64,000 bases of DNA from Vibrionaceae bacterium (GCA_018222805.1 JAAEZQ010000006.1:1-64000); one strand, 5' to 3'. Counted from the stretch's first letter, positions 16,568-26,757 are shown. Notes: a model not told the origin generated them from the sequence alone. Translations and numbers: made by a program.

Positions 16568-18733
16568 TTACTTTTCGTCTAAAAGATCGAGGAAGAAAGC
16601 ATATTCAAGTGCATCTTCCTTTAAGCGCTTAAAGCGACCTGAAGCACCACCATGTCCCGCTTCCATATCGGTTTTAAACACCAGTACGTTGTTATCTGTC
16701 TTCATTTCACGCAGCTTAGCTATCCACTTCATAGGCTCAAAGTACTGTACCTGAGAATCATGCAAACCTGTGGTGACCAGCATGTTCGGGTAATCCTGCG
16801 CTTTTATATTGTCGTAAGGCGAATAACTCAACATATAGTCGTAATAGGTTTTGTTGTTCGGGTTGCCCCACTCATCGTATTCATTTGTGGTTAATGGAAT
16901 CGATTCATCCAACATCGTCGTCACGACATCGACAAAGGGTACATGTGCACCAATGCCACGGTACAACTCAGGTGCTTGGTTAATAACAGCGCCCATTAAC
17001 AAGCCTCCTGCTGATCCCCCAACCGCGAATACTTTGTCTTTCGCACCGTAGTTCTTCTCGACCAAGCCTTTGGTTACATCGACAAAATCGTTGAATGTAT
17101 TTTGCTTAGTCAGCTTTTTACCATCTTCATACCAAGGACGTCCGAGCATTTCAGATCCACGAATATGGGCAATTGCAAAAACGAAACCACGATCTAACAG
17201 GCTTAAACGTGTTGAGCTGAATGTGGGTTCAATGGTGGCGCCGTATGAACCATAACCGTATTGATAAATAGGATTGGTGCCATCTTTGTTAAACCGATCC
17301 TTGCGATAAACCAGTGAGACAGGTACTGACTTGCCATCACGGGCTTTGATCATGATGCGTTCAGACTGGTAGTTATCTGCGTTAAAATCACCCAGTACAG
17401 GCGTTTGTTTCATGACTTCTGACTCACCCGTTTTCAGATCGAAATCATAGTAAGTACCCGGTGTGGTTAAGCTACTGTAGTAAATACGCACTTTATTGTT
17501 ATCTAACTCGTAGTTCCCGGTTAGATACGCTGCAAATGCGCTATCGTGAAATTGGAGAGGGAACTCGTTACCACTGGATAGCTCGCGGACAGTGACCGTT
17601 GATAAGCCATTTGAGCGTTGCTCATAAACCAGATGGTCATCGAACAACTCGAAATCGACCAACTGAGTATCATCGTCTGCCGGAATGACATCTTGCCATT
17701 GAGAGCGGTCGTGCTTGTCTTGTTTACGCACTTTCATCAAACGGAAGTTAATTGCCTGATAGTTGGTATAGATATAGTACCAGTCGCCAAGTTTTGCGAT
17801 GCTGTATTCGATACTGGATTCGCGAGGAAAAAATGACTCAGCTTGCGCGTTTGGATTGTTGGCATCGAGAACAGATACACCGCTTGTTTCCGTGCTGGAG
17901 TGCCAAATGTACACCTCTTCTCCATCTTTACTCTTGCTGATGTAGGTGTAGTACTCACTATCTGTTTCTTCATAGATAAGCTCGTCAGTGCTTTGTGGGG
18001 TGCCTAAAACATGTCGATAGACTTGGTAACCTAACAGCGTTTTTGGATCCTTTTTTATGTAATAAAACGCTTGATTATCGTTTTGCCACGCGATAGCGCT
18101 AGAGGCTCCTTCGATTTCGTCCTCTAGGTATTCACCAGTCAGCAGATTTTTGATTTTTATGGTGTAAATCCGGCGACTTAACGTATCTTCTCCATAAGCT
18201 AAAAGCGTTTCATCAGGACTGACATGTAACCCACTGACGTTAAAGAATTCATGACCCTTGGCAAGTGCGTTGACATCTAAAATCACCGATTTATCTGTGC
18301 CAGCGAAGTCTTTGGCGCGTAAATGAACTTCGTATTCGTTGTCTCCAGAGACTTCACTGGAATAAAAGTAACTGCCCTTGCGAACCGGAACGGAGTTATC
18401 GTCTTTGGCTATTCTGCCCTTTATTTCTTCAAACAGTGTCTGCTGAAGCGATTCGGTATGTTTTAGAACGGTTTCGGTATATTGATTCTCTTTTTCCAGA
18501 TGCTGCAATACCTCCGCATCTTTGCGCTCGTCGTCACGCATCCAGTAGTAATTGTCGATACGGGTATCGTCATGAATAGTCATAGCATGAGGGACTTTCT
18601 TTGCGACAGGCGCTTGTGTTTGTTGGGCAATGAGCTGTGACTGAGAATAATGGTTCATAGGTGAAGTTCCTTGATTACTGCATCCGGCTAAAATTGCGAC
18701 TGATACGGCCAACGTCGTAAGAGTAAAACGCAT
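16568..18733 (-). CDS. ptrB: Oligopeptidase B with a lipoprotein signal
   Basis: A 721-residue serine peptidase of family S9A. It cleaves short peptides after basic residues. The beta-propeller domain (about 70-440) begins with the family segment HDDTRIDNYYWMRDDER. The catalytic domain carries Ser574 (GGSAGG), Asp659 (LHDSQV) and His694 (EAGHGGASGR). Unlike cytoplasmic E. coli PtrB, the N-terminus is a lipoprotein signal with lipobox LAGC (Cys18) and a low-complexity linker, so the enzyme is probably membrane-anchored in the periplasm. ATG 18733 is preceded by AAGGA at ideal spacing; an in-frame ATG at 18760 is less likely. Confidence 0.9.
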   Translation of the reverse strand: MRFTLTTLAVSVAILAGCSNQGTSPMNHYSQSQLIAQQTQAPVAKKVPHAMTIHDDTRIDNYYWMRDDERKDAEVLQHLEKENQYTETVLKHTESLQQTLFEEIKGRIAKDDNSVPVRKGSYFYSSEVSGDNEYEVHLRAKDFAGTDKSVILDVNALAKGHEFFNVSGLHVSPDETLLAYGEDTLSRRIYTIKIKNLLTGEYLEDEIEGASSAIAWQNDNQAFYYIKKDPKTLLGYQVYRHVLGTPQSTDELIYEETDSEYYTYISKSKDGEEVYIWHSSTETSGVSVLDANNPNAQAESFFPRESSIEYSIAKLGDWYYIYTNYQAINFRLMKVRKQDKHDRSQWQDVIPADDDTQLVDFELFDDHLVYEQRSNGLSTVTVRELSSGNEFPLQFHDSAFAAYLTGNYELDNNKVRIYYSSLTTPGTYYDFDLKTGESEVMKQTPVLGDFNADNYQSERIMIKARDGKSVPVSLVYRKDRFNKDGTNPIYQYGYGSYGATIEPTFSSTRLSLLDRGFVFAIAHIRGSEMLGRPWYEDGKKLTKQNTFNDFVDVTKGLVEKNYGAKDKVFAVGGSAGGLLMGAVINQAPELYRGIGAHVPFVDVVTTMLDESIPLTTNEYDEWGNPNNKTYYDYMLSYSPYDNIKAQDYPNMLVTTGLHDSQVQYFEPMKWIAKLREMKTDNNVLVFKTDMEAGHGGASGRFKRLKEDALEYAFFLDLLDEK

Positions 18734-18909
18734 CTGTTTATCCTTGTATTTTATACCCAAGTCATCGTTTTGAATGGAATCTCATTGTACTGGCTTGAGC
18801 GTGCTTTCAGGTTTGTTACCGATGTTTTTGATCTTCCAATGATCGATATGAAACTTCATTGTGTAAGCAGTTGTTATACAAAGCAAACAGTCTTTTGGAG
18901 TGTGAGTAC

Positions 18910-18939
18910 AAAAAAGGGACATACTACAAAGTATGCCCC
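18910..18939 (-). terminator. Terminator of emrD
   Basis: Read on the minus strand, a stem of GGGGCATACT and AGTATGTCCC with a TTGT loop and one mismatch is followed by six T, 25 bases after the emrD stop codon. Confidence 0.8.
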
Positions 18940-18963
18940 CATGAAATTATATACTGAGTTTGG

Positions 18964-20169
18964 TTATATAACCTGTGGTACTTGGTTGGAATGATCCGGC
19001 GTACGATTAACCCAGCGCAGCCCTAGCATTGCGATAACTGACATCGCCATCATCAAAATACCCAGAGGCATTTGGTTTTGAGCGGGAAATAGCGATGCAA
19101 GCAAGGTTGCGATACCAGCGCCCAAGTTTTGCATGCCGCCCAGTGTCGCACCCGCAGTACCCGCATGGTATGGGAATGGAGAAATCGCCCCTGTCGTGGC
19201 CGCAGGAAATAATATGCCTGCTCCCAAAAAGTAAATGGTTGCGCCACCAATTAATGTCAACGCGGTCGTTAAGCCAAATAGGCCAGGGATCAACACGACG
19301 GCTGAACCGATAAAAATGGCGACCAGACCAACATTCAGGGCTCGGCGCATTGAGCGGCGCTGAGCTACATAGCTCGATAAGCCTGAGCCAATCAGGTAGC
19401 CCGGGATCGGAATAATAAATAGCAAGCTTACGGTTGTTGCTGGTAATCCCAATACGCCACCTAATAGCACACCCGCTGCAGCCTCAATTACACCGACACC
19501 CGCGAATGTTGCCACAAGGCAGATCAAAAAGCCCTGAAAGCGTTTGTCCGATAAAACATATTGATAGCTCTTCGTTACTGGTTCGTGTTTGCGTTTTTCT
19601 ACAGGGAGTGTCTCCATCATACTGGCCATCATAGTAATAACCACAGCGACTCCGAAGAGCGCGAGGAAGAGATAGCTCGAACGCCAGCTAAACGCTTCTG
19701 TTAAGTAACCACCCAGTAATGGCGCCGCCAAAGGTGAGAAGAGAATACACATGCTGATCAAGCTGTTCACACGGTGTAGCTCAGCGCCATCAAAACAGTC
19801 GCGAGTTAATATACGTGCCATTGCGCCACCACAGCCAATTCCCAAGCCTTGGATAAAGCTACCGACTAAGAACCATTCAAACTGGTGGGTAAATAGAGCG
19901 ACTAACGTTCCTACGATGTATATGAGCAAGCCTGCAATGATAATAGGTTTGCGCCCAAGGCGATCAGACAGTGGACCATACACGAACTGTGATAAGCCAT
20001 ATGGGATCAAGTAACAGGCCATGACGGCTTGAAGCGAAGACGCAGAAACCAAAAATTCACTCGCCATATGACCGATTGAAGGAACGTACATCGTTTGGGT
20101 CATCTGACCTACGGCAGTCAATATCGCGATTAAGAAGGTAAGTTTCACTAATGGAAACGAAGCCGGCAT
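18964..20169 (-). CDS. emrD: EmrD-like multidrug efflux transporter (MFS)
   Basis: A 401-residue, 12-helix major facilitator of the Bcr/CflA (DHA1) family. It resembles E. coli EmrD along its length: VGQMTQTMYVPSI near the start, the MFS loop motif GPLSDRLGRKP, the motif GCGGAMARILTRDCFD, and GAGILFPAATTGAISPFPYH in the C-terminal half. EmrD expels hydrophobic toxicants and uncouplers using the proton gradient. It is a single gene with its own terminator. No regulator is adjacent. Confidence 0.85.
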   Translation of the reverse strand: MPASFPLVKLTFLIAILTAVGQMTQTMYVPSIGHMASEFLVSASSLQAVMACYLIPYGLSQFVYGPLSDRLGRKPIIIAGLLIYIVGTLVALFTHQFEWFLVGSFIQGLGIGCGGAMARILTRDCFDGAELHRVNSLISMCILFSPLAAPLLGGYLTEAFSWRSSYLFLALFGVAVVITMMASMMETLPVEKRKHEPVTKSYQYVLSDKRFQGFLICLVATFAGVGVIEAAAGVLLGGVLGLPATTVSLLFIIPIPGYLIGSGLSSYVAQRRSMRRALNVGLVAIFIGSAVVLIPGLFGLTTALTLIGGATIYFLGAGILFPAATTGAISPFPYHAGTAGATLGGMQNLGAGIATLLASLFPAQNQMPLGILMMAMSVIAMLGLRWVNRTPDHSNQVPQVI

Positions 20170-20370
20170 TTACGTGTCTCTCCAATAAATTTAAGGTGTA
20201 AGAAGCCTTAGCACTCCATAAATGGGGCTAATGTATTTGTTATGTTAGGGGATTATTCGTGCGAGATATTAGTGCTTGAATGTATGCTTGGCAATCTAAA
20301 CTTTTGCAGTCAAGCAAGATTAAAATCTATGATTTGGATTAGAAAAAATAATCCGAAAATTTGCGGTGTA

Positions 20371-20400
20371 AAAAATAAAAAAGGGAGCAAATGCTCCCTT
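20371..20400 (-). terminator. Terminator of speA-speB
   Basis: Read on the minus strand, a 9-bp perfect stem (AAGGGAGCA / TGCTCCCTT) with a two-base spacer is followed by TTTTATTTTT, 10 bases after the speB stop codon. Confidence 0.9.
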
Positions 20401-20408
20401 GGAAAATA

Positions 20409-21335
20409 TTACGCTTGTTCGCGACTCGATGCGTAAGCGTACAGCAGCTCTAAAGCGATGGTCGCTCCTGCTAATGCCGTGACATCACTTTGGTCATAAG
20501 GTGGTGAGACCTCTACCACATCCATGCCTACGATATTCATGCCAGCCAAACCACGAATGATTTTAAGCACTTTGTCAGTATTCAAACCTCCGCAAACAGG
20601 CGTCCCCGTTCCCGGAGCAAATGCTGGATCTAAGCAGTCAATATCAAACGTAACATACACTGGTTTATCGGCTACGGTACGACGAATTTCATCTAAAATC
20701 TCGTTTACAGACATGTCGTTTGCCTGCATCGCATCGATCACATTGAAGCCATGATCTTGCTGTTTGTATTCAGTACGAATACCAATTTGTACCGAGTTTT
20801 TCGCAGAGATTAACCCTTCTTTCGGTGCATGATAGAACATCGTACCGTGGTCGTATGAACTGCCATTGGCGTAAGTATCCGTATGAGCATCGAAATGAAC
20901 TAAAGCCATTTCGCCATAATGTTTCGCATAGGCACGCAGAATAGGCAGGGTGATGAAGTGATCGCCGCCCAAGGCAAGCATTGTTTTTTCACTTTTTAAG
21001 ATCTCACTTGTTGCCGCTTCCAGACGGTAAGTGAAGTCTTCAGCATCCCCACAATCAAAGACCAGATCACCGGAATCAATGACGGTTAATTTATCAAATA
21101 CGTTGAAATCCCATGGGAACTTTTTACCTTCCCACGCCAAATTCACTGAAGCACGGCGAATGGCATCCGGACCCATGCGTGCGCCTGGGCGACCTGATGT
21201 TGCCATGTCGAGAGGAACGCCGAGCACTACAACGTCGGCCTCTGCGGTCACCGGGTTTTTGATATACGGTAGACGCAGAAACGACATTGAGTTGGAGTAC
21301 AGCGAATAATCAGTTTTAGTAAACAAATCATTCAT
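20409..21335 (-). CDS. speB: Agmatinase
   Basis: A 308-residue ureohydrolase that converts agmatine to putrescine and urea in the cytoplasm. The binuclear manganese ligands are visible: GGDH (123-126), DAHTD (149-153) and DIDCLDP (near 230), plus the agmatinase-typical [16 protein letters not shown] (45-60). It is the second gene of an operon, one base after speA. Together the two genes make the arginine-to-putrescine route that feeds norspermidine and spermidine synthesis, important for Vibrio biofilm signalling. Confidence 0.95.
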   Translation of the reverse strand: MNDLFTKTDYSLYSNSMSFLRLPYIKNPVTAEADVVVLGVPLDMATSGRPGARMGPDAIRRASVNLAWEGKKFPWDFNVFDKLTVIDSGDLVFDCGDAEDFTYRLEAATSEILKSEKTMLALGGDHFITLPILRAYAKHYGEMALVHFDAHTDTYANGSSYDHGTMFYHAPKEGLISAKNSVQIGIRTEYKQQDHGFNVIDAMQANDMSVNEILDEIRRTVADKPVYVTFDIDCLDPAFAPGTGTPVCGGLNTDKVLKIIRGLAGMNIVGMDVVEVSPPYDQSDVTALAGATIALELLYAYASSREQA

Positions 21336-21336
21336 A

Positions 21337-23259
21337 TCAGAAATCCTCTAAATAGGTGTATCCCACCAAACCTTGTTCCAATTCAGCAAGGATTTGGGTT
21401 TGTTCACTGGCTTCAACGCGTTCAAAAACCAGTTGTTTGTAGTTGTCACGAATCGCTTCAACGTCGATATGAACGTAGCGCATCATATCTTCAACGCTAT
21501 CACCTTCATTAATGTAGCTGATCTCAAACTCGCCGTTTTCTTCTACGTTAACAACCACACTATGGGTGTCGCCAAATAAGTTGTGCATGTCACCAAGAAT
21601 TTCTTGGTATGCGCCAACTAAGAAGAAGCCGAGCAGGTATGGCTTGTCTTTGCTCCACGCCGGGACTGGTAGCGTACTTTCTATACCTTGACCATCAACG
21701 TAGAGATCAATCGCACCATCAGAGTCACAAGTGATGTCTAACATCACAGCACGGCGTTCTTCGGCATCACCTAAACCTGAAAGAGGCAGAACAGGGAACA
21801 CCTGATCAATGCCCCACGCATCTGGCAGAGACTGAAAGAGCGAGAAGTTGACAAAGAACTTGTCTGCAAGACGCTCGCTCAACTCATCCAGAATCGGACG
21901 GTGGAAGCGGTTCTTCGTACTCATCTTACGGCTCAACTCAAAGTATATGCGCAGTGACAATTGTTCTGCCCAGGCGCGCTGCTCAAGGTTAATCACGCCA
22001 GTTGCAAAATTTGAATGTGCTTCTGCCAAATCACTTTGGGTGTCGTTGTAAATCTCAATCAGTGCTCGAGCGTCGGTACCATTTTGCAAGTTTTCCCAAT
22101 TGCGCCACATGTTTTGTAGCAGCAAAGGCGCTTCATCCACTGGCGCATATACTTCTTCAGGTTGGTAAGCTTCTGTACCAATAACATTAGATACCAACAC
22201 GGCATGATGCGCCGTCAAAGAGCGGCCAGACTCAGAAATAATCACCGGCATCGGCTGCTCATATTGCAGACATACATCACCAACAGTGTTGACGATATTT
22301 CGTGCGTACTCAGCAAGACCATAGTTCATCGAGTTGGAAGATTGGCTGCGTGTCCCGTCATAGTCCACGGCTAAGCCACCACCCACATCGAAATAATCAA
22401 TGTTGGCACCCATTGCGCGCAGTTCACAGTAAAAACGTGCTGATTCATTGACGCCGTTACGTACATCGCGAATGTTCGCCATTTGTGAGCCAAGGTGGAA
22501 GTGCACCAATTGTAATGCATCGAGATTGCCTCTGTTCTTCAGGCGATTAATCACACTCAATACTTGTGATGCAGACAGGCCAAATTTGGATTTTTCGCCG
22601 CCACTTGACTGCCATTTCCCCGCACCTTGAGAAGCAAGGCGGATACGTAAACCCAAGCGAGGTTTTACACCCAAGCTTTCCGCTTCTTGTAGCACAAGAT
22701 CAAGCTCTGACAGTTTCTCCAATACGATAAAAACTTTATGGCCGAGTTTTTCACCAATTAAGGCAAGACGAACATACTCACGGTCTTTGTAGCCATTACA
22801 GACAATCACGGAGCTGGCCTGCTGAGCCAGAGCCAATACGGCCAACAATTCAGGTTTACTACCTGCTTCAAGACCGAGTTGTTTCGTTTCCAACTCAGCT
22901 TGGCTAGCGAGTATTTCATCAACCACTTCACGTTGCTGGTTTACCTTTATCGGGTACACCAACAAGTATTTGTTCGGATACTGATAATCTTCAATAGCTT
23001 GGTTGAAAGCATCACAAAGACCATGCACACGTTGATGCACGATCTGCGGGAAGCGAACGAGAACAGGTAAGTTCAGCTGCTTCGCTTCTAGCTCTTTTAC
23101 AATGGCACTGAAAGGGATTTGATGTGCACGGTCACTACGAGGAGATACGTATACCTCGCCTTGGTCATCGATACCGTAGAAGCCTTGGCTCCAGTAGTGA
23201 ACGTTGTAGTCCGCGCGAATGCGGTCTAATTTCGTTGCTTTTTCCAACTCAATTCTCAC
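21337..23259 (-). CDS. speA: Biosynthetic arginine decarboxylase
   Basis: A 640-residue PLP enzyme of the alanine-racemase fold (group IV decarboxylases) that makes agmatine from arginine. The PLP lysine is Lys105 in [10 protein letters not shown]. The phosphate-binding [13 protein letters not shown] segment and the C-terminal [10 protein letters not shown] motif with its catalytic region are intact. Length matches the family (about 630-660). It is the first gene of speA-speB. The 270 bases upstream contain a GTACTT/AAGTAC inverted repeat near the start but no ArgR box that I can recognise. Confidence 0.95.
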   Translation of the reverse strand: MRIELEKATKLDRIRADYNVHYWSQGFYGIDDQGEVYVSPRSDRAHQIPFSAIVKELEAKQLNLPVLVRFPQIVHQRVHGLCDAFNQAIEDYQYPNKYLLVYPIKVNQQREVVDEILASQAELETKQLGLEAGSKPELLAVLALAQQASSVIVCNGYKDREYVRLALIGEKLGHKVFIVLEKLSELDLVLQEAESLGVKPRLGLRIRLASQGAGKWQSSGGEKSKFGLSASQVLSVINRLKNRGNLDALQLVHFHLGSQMANIRDVRNGVNESARFYCELRAMGANIDYFDVGGGLAVDYDGTRSQSSNSMNYGLAEYARNIVNTVGDVCLQYEQPMPVIISESGRSLTAHHAVLVSNVIGTEAYQPEEVYAPVDEAPLLLQNMWRNWENLQNGTDARALIEIYNDTQSDLAEAHSNFATGVINLEQRAWAEQLSLRIYFELSRKMSTKNRFHRPILDELSERLADKFFVNFSLFQSLPDAWGIDQVFPVLPLSGLGDAEERRAVMLDITCDSDGAIDLYVDGQGIESTLPVPAWSKDKPYLLGFFLVGAYQEILGDMHNLFGDTHSVVVNVEENGEFEISYINEGDSVEDMMRYVHIDVEAIRDNYKQLVFERVEASEQTQILAELEQGLVGYTYLEDF

Positions 23260-23527
23260 AAAAATGTACTTAAACCTTTAAAGGAAAAGTACCAAAAAGC
23301 AAATCATGAGGCGTGAACCTCATACCCTGACACGAACTCCGTGTGCGCGCATTAACGGACAAAAGTGGTCTGGAGTCTAATGATTAAAATCTATCTTATC
23401 GATTGTGCTTTGTTATCGAAGAGTGCTGTAAACATTTATTTAACATACGTTCTAGTCTGCTATTATTATTGGTCTGACCAGGATGGGTTTCTTCATTAAA
23501 AAAACACCTCAACCATAAGGATATGTT

Positions 23528-23977
23528 TTGCAGCTGCATAGAATTCAGGGGTACATACAGACCATGTATCTCGCCGAGTATGCGGATAAGCTCATGTTGC
23601 TTGATGGTGATAGTATTCCGGGCTTTGAAGATTGGCAGGTATTGGAAACGTTGGGTCATACCGACAGAGATTTATCGGTCTATCATGAGGAACAGAGTGT
23701 ATTGTATGTAGCGGATTTAATCGTAAAGGTGAAAAAGCATTTGATTGCACCGTTTCCTATTTTTCATCCCAATCAATATCGTTGTTCCGTTAAACGGGTT
23801 TTTGAACTGCAGCCAAGCTGTTTGTTGCTTGCGCATGGAGGAGAAGTCGTTCTGGATGAAAAAGCCTATCTGCATATTCTGAATACAGCGCCAACCAAGC
23901 CGCATACACATTGGCGAGCGACTAAAATAAAAGCGAAAGGGCTAATTATTGTGCTGCTACGGGGAAATAAGAGGTGA
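23528..23977 (+). pseudogene. MBL-fold metallo-hydrolase with internal deletion
   Basis: A 149-residue frame starting with TTG 23528 behind AAGGATAT. Residues 1-27 (MQLHRIQGYIQTMYLAEY, then LLDG) look like the first strands of a metallo-beta-lactamase-fold hydrolase. Residues 28-149 resume in the second half of the fold: GHTDRDLS (His44), VADLIVK (Asp63) and LLAHGG (His103). The central part with the HxHxDH metal motif is absent, so about 60-80 residues appear to have been removed in frame at LLDG/DSIPG, where GATGGT could have been a short repeat. The remaining frame is intact, but the protein cannot form the normal dimetal site. Family assignment is mine from motifs. Confidence 0.65.
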
Positions 23978-24008
23978 GATGAGTGACACCTTTTGAGAGT
24001 CACTCATC
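23978..24008. terminator. Hairpin between convergent genes
   Basis: A perfect 10-bp stem (GATGAGTGAC / GTCACTCATC) with an 11-base loop lies between convergent genes. It lacks a long T tract, so terminator function is only likely. Confidence 0.5.
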
Positions 24009-24022
24009 TAATACGATAGTCG

Positions 24023-24451
24023 TTATGGAGCCAACAAGTGGGACTGGCTCGGATCAACCAACACTTTATCTGCCATCGCCTGGCGGCCTAGCAGCATCAT
24101 GTAAGTCATGTTTTCACGGTTGGTCAACGTAATGTCTATTGGCCACTGTTGGTCGTTCATGCGTAGCATGGTAGTGATCACGCAGCGGTGCTCGAAAGTC
24201 CCGTTCGAGGATTTCACTTTACGGTTCGCTTTAAGTGGTGCTGTACAGCGAACGACCTGTTCTAAGTGATAAACATCCGGATGGAGATCGAACTCTACGT
24301 ATGAACGGCCGTTTTTCTCAAAGCACTCGATATTATCGACGTGAAGAGAAGAGGTTTGCGCACCAGTGTCAATACGAGCTTCAAGGTGGGGAATGCCTAA
24401 CTCAGGTAAGCAGATTGCTTCGGCATTCCCAATGACAATTTTCTGATTCAT
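24023..24451 (-). CDS. RimB/RloA-type ATP-dependent zinc protease family protein
   Basis: A 142-residue retropepsin-like protein. The active-site loop is DTGAQTSSL (28-36), as in aspartic proteases, and a second family block reads MMLLGRQAM with a closing VDPSQSHLL. In Pseudomonas a homologue (RimB) sits beside RimK and stimulates or trims glutamate tails on ribosomal protein S6. Here it is immediately downstream of rimK on the same strand (66-base gap), supporting that role. The family name ATP-dependent zinc protease is historical; no zinc site is visible. Confidence 0.82.
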   Translation of the reverse strand: MNQKIVIGNAEAICLPELGIPHLEARIDTGAQTSSLHVDNIECFEKNGRSYVEFDLHPDVYHLEQVVRCTAPLKANRKVKSSNGTFEHRCVITTMLRMNDQQWPIDITLTNRENMTYMMLLGRQAMADKVLVDPSQSHLLAP

Positions 24452-24517
24452 AGTGTCATCCTAGCGACGAGTTGCATAGAGAGGCCAAGTTACCTCTCCA
24501 CGCTGTTTGGATAGTAA

Positions 24518-25423
24518 TCAACCTTTACCGCGAGTACGGTTTGAATTTGGTTTTGCGTTTTTTTCGATAAAGTCGAAAATCATCGCTGCAACGTTTTTGT
24601 TCGTTGCCAACTCGATACCTTCAAGACCCGGTGAGGAGTTCACTTCCATCACCACGGGACCGTTTTTCGATTGCAGGATGTCTACACCACATAGGTTTAA
24701 GCCCATCACTCTTGCAGCATTAACTGCCGTTGCACGTTCTTCTTTGCTCAACCTGACAAGTTGCGCAGAACCGCCGCGGTGAAGGTTCGAGCGGAACTCA
24801 CCTTCTTTTGCCTGACGTTTCATTGCTGCAATCACTTTGTTGCCTACAACGAAACAGCGAATATCTGCCCCTTTTGCTTCTTCAATGAACTCTTGAACCA
24901 TGATGTTCGCTTTTAAGCCCATAAAGGCTTCAATTACACTTTCTGCTGCTTTATTTGTTTCAGCAAGAACAACACCAATGCCTTGGGTACCTTCAAGTAG
25001 CTTAATAACCAGAGGAGCGCCGCCAACGTTTTTGATCACATCTTGGATGTTGTCAGGGTGGTGAGCAAAACCAGTGCGTGGTAAGCCAATTCCTTTACGA
25101 GATAAAAGCTGTAAAGAACGGAGCTTGTCACGCGAACGGCTGATCGCTACCGATTCATTGACACAAAATGTACCCATCATTTCAAATTGGCGCACGACTG
25201 CAGTGCCATAGAAAGTGACAGAGGCCCCGATTCGTGGAATAACCGCATCGTATTGTGGCAATTCTTCACCCATATAACGAATCTTAGGGTTATTACTCGT
25301 AATGTCCATGTAGCAGTGCAGAGTGTCGATAACATCAACTTGATGTCCACGCTCTTCACCAGCTTGCTTTAGGCGCATGGTTGAATATAAATTCTCATTA
25401 CGAGAGAGAATAGCAATACGCAT
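24518..25423 (-). CDS. rimK: Ribosomal protein S6 L-glutamate ligase RimK
   Basis: A 301-residue ATP-grasp enzyme that adds glutamates to the C-terminus of ribosomal protein S6. ATP-grasp features are present: a lysine in [15 protein letters not shown] (about 138-152), the FRSNLHRGG substrate loop and the metal-binding [14 protein letters not shown] near 260-273. Length is the E. coli length (300). It forms an operon with the retropepsin-like gene downstream. In Pseudomonas RimK activity responds to c-di-GMP and alters Hfq-linked translation, of interest because this window also has diguanylate cyclases and regulatory sRNAs. Confidence 0.95.
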   Translation of the reverse strand: MRIAILSRNENLYSTMRLKQAGEERGHQVDVIDTLHCYMDITSNNPKIRYMGEELPQYDAVIPRIGASVTFYGTAVVRQFEMMGTFCVNESVAISRSRDKLRSLQLLSRKGIGLPRTGFAHHPDNIQDVIKNVGGAPLVIKLLEGTQGIGVVLAETNKAAESVIEAFMGLKANIMVQEFIEEAKGADIRCFVVGNKVIAAMKRQAKEGEFRSNLHRGGSAQLVRLSKEERATAVNAARVMGLNLCGVDILQSKNGPVVMEVNSSPGLEGIELATNKNVAAMIFDFIEKNAKPNSNRTRGKG

Positions 25424-25696
25424 GGCTGTTCCTTTGTAAGTCAGTACCAGATTAAAAATATAAGTATAGAGTATAGAGTGCAGCAGGCTGATGATATTGA
25501 TATGACATAACCTACATACTTCAACGAGTTAGAATTGTGGTTGGACAACCACGTCGTTGAGGGTGTGCACATTAGTTTTTTTCGCTGGCAGATGAAAACG
25601 AAAAAAACTCGTCGTGACGACAAATATTTTTTATCGAATTAGGGCGAATTACGATGTGTGAATTCCAGCAGAGGGTAGTGATGATGAGCGGTAGAA

Positions 25697-25989
25697 ATAA
25701 TAAAACCCCGCCTGGTTTCCCAGACGGGGCTTATTCTTTTTCGCAGCTATCCGGCTACTAAATAGGTGCTCCCTGCATCTATCCTTGATTATGGCTAATT
25801 CCTTTAACCGAGTTCCCTGTTCATCGCCTTCCTAGCGGTGTCCATTCTTGCCTGTCATCCTGACGGGCGAACTCTATCCTAGAGTTAACTACATCCTTGC
25901 GGACAACTCGTCCTGAGTCATCAAATCTTCTTCCTGAAGATACCTAATCCGTTAGGCTTTTTCCTGTTCCTGCCAACATCCTGTCGACA
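25697..25989 (-). ncRNA. csrB: CsrB-family CsrA-sequestering sRNA
   Basis: On the minus strand this 290-nt stretch carries 16 GGA motifs before its terminator, most as AGGA or AGGAT in predicted loops, which is the hallmark of CsrB/CsrC/RsmZ RNAs that titrate the translational regulator CsrA. No ORF of coding character overlaps it. The terminator hairpin is CCCCGTCTGG / CCAGGCGGGG followed by TTTTATTATT. A promoter fits just upstream: TTGAGT, 16 bases, TAATAC (TAATAC at 26001-25996), giving a start near 25989. A VarA/UvrY-type box lies further upstream. Which of the Vibrio Csr RNAs (B, C or D) this is cannot be decided from sequence alone. Confidence 0.9.
25701..25730 (-). terminator. Terminator of the CsrB-family RNA
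   Basis: A 10-bp stem with one mismatch and a 4-base loop (25706-25729 in plus coordinates) is followed on the minus strand by TTTTATTATT. Confidence 0.9.
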
Positions 25990-25995
25990 CATTCA

Positions 25996-26024
25996 GTATT
26001 AATGTTTTGTGTTTCTGACTCAAT
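25996..26024 (-). promoter_or_regulatory. Candidate sigma-70 promoter of the CsrB-family RNA
   Basis: Minus-strand TTGAGT and TAATAC separated by 16 bases; the TAATAC box ends about 7 bases before the proposed RNA start. Confidence 0.55.
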
Positions 26025-26149
26025 TATCTATTTGAAATAATTTTTGAAACCGATTGCATGATTAAATGTTTTTTTATTTAAATACAAGTGCCTAGGGTAT
26101 ATTCTTGGCTTTGGTCTTAGTCTGAAATAGTCAAATTGCTTACACTGTA

Positions 26150-26167
26150 TGTAAGAGATCTCTCACA
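26150..26167 (-). promoter_or_regulatory. VarA/UvrY (GacA) binding site
   Basis: Minus-strand TGTGAGAGATCTCTTACA matches the GacA-box consensus TGTAAG-N6-CTTACA with one mismatch. It lies about 160 bases upstream of the RNA start, the spacing seen for UvrY at enterobacterial csrB. A second CTTACA half (26139-26144) is adjacent. Confidence 0.75.
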
Positions 26168-26670
26168 AGTGTTTGAGCGTATGTCGCAAACGTGGGTATT
26201 TTGGATGAGCGCACCGATTTGCTCTCGATCACAAACCGGTCTATATAACTTGGGTGATCAATATTCTCTGTTAAGCGACGTTCTCGTTGGTCTATAGATA
26301 AGTAATAAATGAGTTCGATGGAAGAGTTTGTTGTAAAGCAGGTTTTTATCTTTGAGTACTAGACTTTTGCGTTAAGAGTGTGGTAATTGATTATATTCCA
26401 CCTCGAAAATTCTTATTAAGATTTAGTGACAGTGAAAAGAGGGAACTTGATTGCCATTTCTCTGTCATATTTGGTGAGTAGGTTGACCGTGTAGGAAGAT
26501 AATAGTTGGTTTGCTTGGATACTTTCGGTAGTAAATAAACCATTATTGTCATTGTGCTGTGAGTTTGGTTCACGGTTAATTGGTTGATTCCTATATAGAT
26601 TTAATGGAATTGCAAACCTTAGACAATAAGCTCAACATGAGCGTTACTTATATAAATAAGGGAGATTACT
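26168..26670. other. AT-rich spacer without a recognised gene
   Basis: These 500 bases contain only short frames without binding sites. I see no tRNA, strong hairpin or repeat. The last 100 bases presumably hold the promoter of the small ORF that follows. Confidence 0.4.
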
Positions 26671-26757
26671 ATGAAAAAGATGAGAAGAGCTCAGTTACAT
26701 CGTGTTCGTATTCAGTATTGGAAAGATACGAAAGATGAAACAGCTAAAAAATCATAG
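26671..26757 (+). CDS. Possible 28-residue basic small protein
   Basis: ATG 26671 follows a strong AAGGGAG binding site at ideal distance. It opens a 28-codon frame rich in Lys and Arg (starts MKKMRRAQLHRVRIQYW, ends AKKS). No membrane segment or signal is present; the composition suggests RNA, DNA or ribosome binding. A 7-bp hairpin (GCTGGCA / TGCCAGC, 26781-26798) follows. I do not recognise the peptide, and support is limited to the binding site and the start context. Confidence 0.45.
   Translation: MKKMRRAQLHRVRIQYWKDTKDETAKKS

Noticed and set aside
23396-23659. 87-residue minus-strand frame upstream of speA
   Set aside because: It overlaps the MBL remnant antisense and has no binding site; composition is not protein-like.
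26391-26573. 60-residue minus-strand frame in the spacer before yggL
   Set aside because: No binding site, low-complexity composition, and it lies in sequence without other coding signals.
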